Positions 62,263 through 64,000 of a DNA stretch of 64,000 nt are shown one piece after another. The DNA comes from Pleurotus djamor (taxonomy: Eukaryota; Basidiomycota; Agaricomycetes; Agaricales; Pleurotaceae): the NCBI GenBank assembly GCA_029747585.1, contig JAPEVF010000222.1:1-64000 (forward strand), written 5' to 3'. How positions within the stretch are numbered: the stretch's first letter is position 1; every line of letters starts with the position of its first letter. The notes beneath the pieces are model-generated. The model searched no databases. It was not told where the DNA came from and was given only the letters and a program-made list of their open reading frames with translations. Position numbers and translations under genes: made by a program.

Positions 62263-64000
62263 CTACTCAAGTCGTACGGCACATCCAAGGGGAGGTGGAC
62301 CTTGGCAAACCAAGGGTGCGCAGAACCAACTGAAATGATGATATCAGTAACGATAAGTTGGGGACAAGAGATGAGCAACTTACGAATGGTGAAGGCGCAG
62401 GCGTTCATGGTAGCCTCGGGCTTTCAGCTGCAACGGGCTGTCAGCGGAGGGGGGACAGTCGCATGAGGAACAGAACGTCGACGAAATTGAAACAGCAGAG
62501 TGCGGCGACGAGCTGGATCGAGAGGCGGGTCCGATGGAACGAAAACCATATGCTATGGTGGCATAATGGAGGGACATAGTGGGGGGATGTGTTGGGAGAC
62601 GACGGGCGACAGAGAGGGTATATATACCTCTCAATTGCTTGTCGCTGTTTTGGTGACGATACCTAGTTAGTTTTTTCGTTAATAATGAAGGGGATAAGTA
62701 TATCAAGATACACAAAATTTGTTGACACACACCTATGGAATGGTTCTATCTGTCGGCAGATGGATACGGTCCCCGTTCCTGAAAGTTAGAAAGAAGCCTC
62801 GCTGCACAAAGTTTAAGGAACTGGGACAATGGTGATGTTACCAAACAATTTGGTCCTCCTTCTATTTCCTGCCTTGCGCCCTCCCAAGCTTAATTTGGGG
62901 GTGCGGACTACCGATCTCCATGGCTCAGACGCGCAACTCTGCCTTTCCTAGTAAACAACAGGCGGACTCATGAGTCATGCCTAGTCCCTGTCATTCAGTC
63001 TCGCACACAACGAGCGCAGTTACAGGACGCGAAAGCGTGTCAGCTTCGCTGTCATGGAAAGTAGACCAATAAACAAAAAAGTTTCTTCATGATTGAGAAA
63101 TTTTGCGATGACGAGATGAGAATCTCGAGCGCGATCCGAGGCGTTGTGTATCTTTTTTCACAGATAAAATGCTATCCAAATTGGTCAGAAACATTCTGTA
63201 GGTCAGCTAGAGGAAGAGGGACTTACGATTATATTCGTGTGGGCATGAGGGAGGTCGTGGTCAGAGACCAAGGTCCAAGTCCAATTGACGCTCAAGCGCC
63301 GCCTTCAGCTTCCTTCCTTCCTTGCTCATCTCCCTCCAGCTCCCTCTTGTCCTTGATGTACCCTTCACCCTCTTGCTCTGCTCCTCACGCGTCTCTCCCT
63401 CATGCCAATCGTTTCGAAACGGAATGACATACCCGCATCCCCTCCTCCAATCAGTCCAGCCCATCCCGTCTATAAGTACTTGTGCCCATCCCAATTCCCC
63501 CTTCCTTCTTTCGCGTTAATCAAGCCCGTAACTCCCTCTGGCGGCTCTCACAGACTTTTTTGCTCTCCTTCGCAAGTCGTTCCGTCGCGTCTTATCAGTT
63601 TTCTGACACCCTGGTCATAAAATCGCGTTGCCTTGATTAGGAACATCATAACCCCCACCACCTAACGCACGGACGCGTCGTTGGTTCCGAAACGTCGGAG
63701 AAACCTCATAAGGTATGTCAGCTGCCTCTATCATCGCGTGGAAACTCCGTGAATCTGACATTGCTTGAGTTTGAATACAAGGAGACCGCGTGTATAATCT
63801 TTTGCCAAGGCCATATTTCCCCCTCCTTTCAGTTTGTATCTTGTGGCTCTGTGTTTTTCCTCGCCTCGACAAGGCAATCGCCACCTTCGTCTTCGTCTTG
63901 CAGCCGATGACATGTCAGTTTTCGCGCGCATCCTCCATCTCGTCCTCCGTCTTCGAGAGGGTATGGGAATCTTTCGGTAGCGACGACTAGGCTCAGTTTC
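62263..64000. other. no confident gene to the right edge
   Basis: A minus-strand first exon is possible near 62579-62390 (MSLHYATIAYGFRSIGPASR, or MNACAFTI spliced by GTAAGT into the last core unit). 63615-63800 minus (DIPYEVSPTFRNQRRVRALG) could be a terminal exon of a gene lying mostly outside the window. Neither is secure. Confidence 0.35.

Overview
The window is nuclear DNA of a filamentous basidiomycete, most likely an agaricomycete. Genes carry many short introns (about 50-60 bases, GTRNGY...YAG). The recognisable products are fungal: an SPCA-type Ca/Mn pump, MON1, RRP12, a proteasome-assembly chaperone 2, an Sld7-like protein, a DH-BAR-SH3 RhoGEF, an HSP20-domain protein, a P450, an MFS carrier and a FAD-linked oxidase. 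No rRNA, tRNA, CRISPR or bacterial operon is seen. Exon limits below are from hand splicing and are approximate unless exact bases are given.

Layout. 1-9.3 kb: the edge of an unidentified minus-strand gene, an MFS transporter (-), an Sld7-like gene (-) and a cytochrome P450 (+). 9.3-19.3 kb: a Pro/Tyr/Gln-rich protein (-), then two tandem MYND-finger paralogues (+). The first paralogue is split by a complete 4,342-bp Mutator-like (MULE) transposon with terminal inverted repeats and a perfect 9-bp target duplication. 19.5-24.6 kb: a PMR1-type P-type ATPase (+) convergent with an RS-rich nuclear protein (-). 26.8-34.1 kb: a FAD oxidase (+) convergent with a large RhoGEF (-). 34.1-38.8 kb is gene-poor and holds a TA-flanked MITE. 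38.8-39.8 kb: a small Cys-cluster/coiled-coil gene.

40.5-44.0 kb is a graveyard. It holds four decayed copies of a ~300-bp coding-like unit, a ~700-bp palindrome-rich inverted-repeat element, a 3' fragment of a wax-synthase-like MBOAT gene and a 3' fragment of a protein kinase. The kinase fragment abuts, in opposite orientation, the 3' half of RRP12. From 44.0 kb order returns: RRP12 3' part, PBA2-type chaperone (-), MON1 (+, sharing a 104-bp divergent promoter with PBA2), a cyclopropane-fatty-acid synthase (+) and an HSP20-domain protein (-). 56-64 kb decays again: a GPCR-like fragment, a short MYND protein, and a 2-kb array in which a ~24-bp core recurs eight times inside otherwise diverged units.

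Most housekeeping genes act in endomembrane and nuclear functions (Golgi ion supply, Rab7 activation by MON1, ribosome export, replication, polarity GTPase control). They do not form a metabolic cluster. The best candidate for something undescribed is the 60.3-62.3 kb array. The best-supported structural story is the MULE insertion whose exact removal restores the MYND reading frame.
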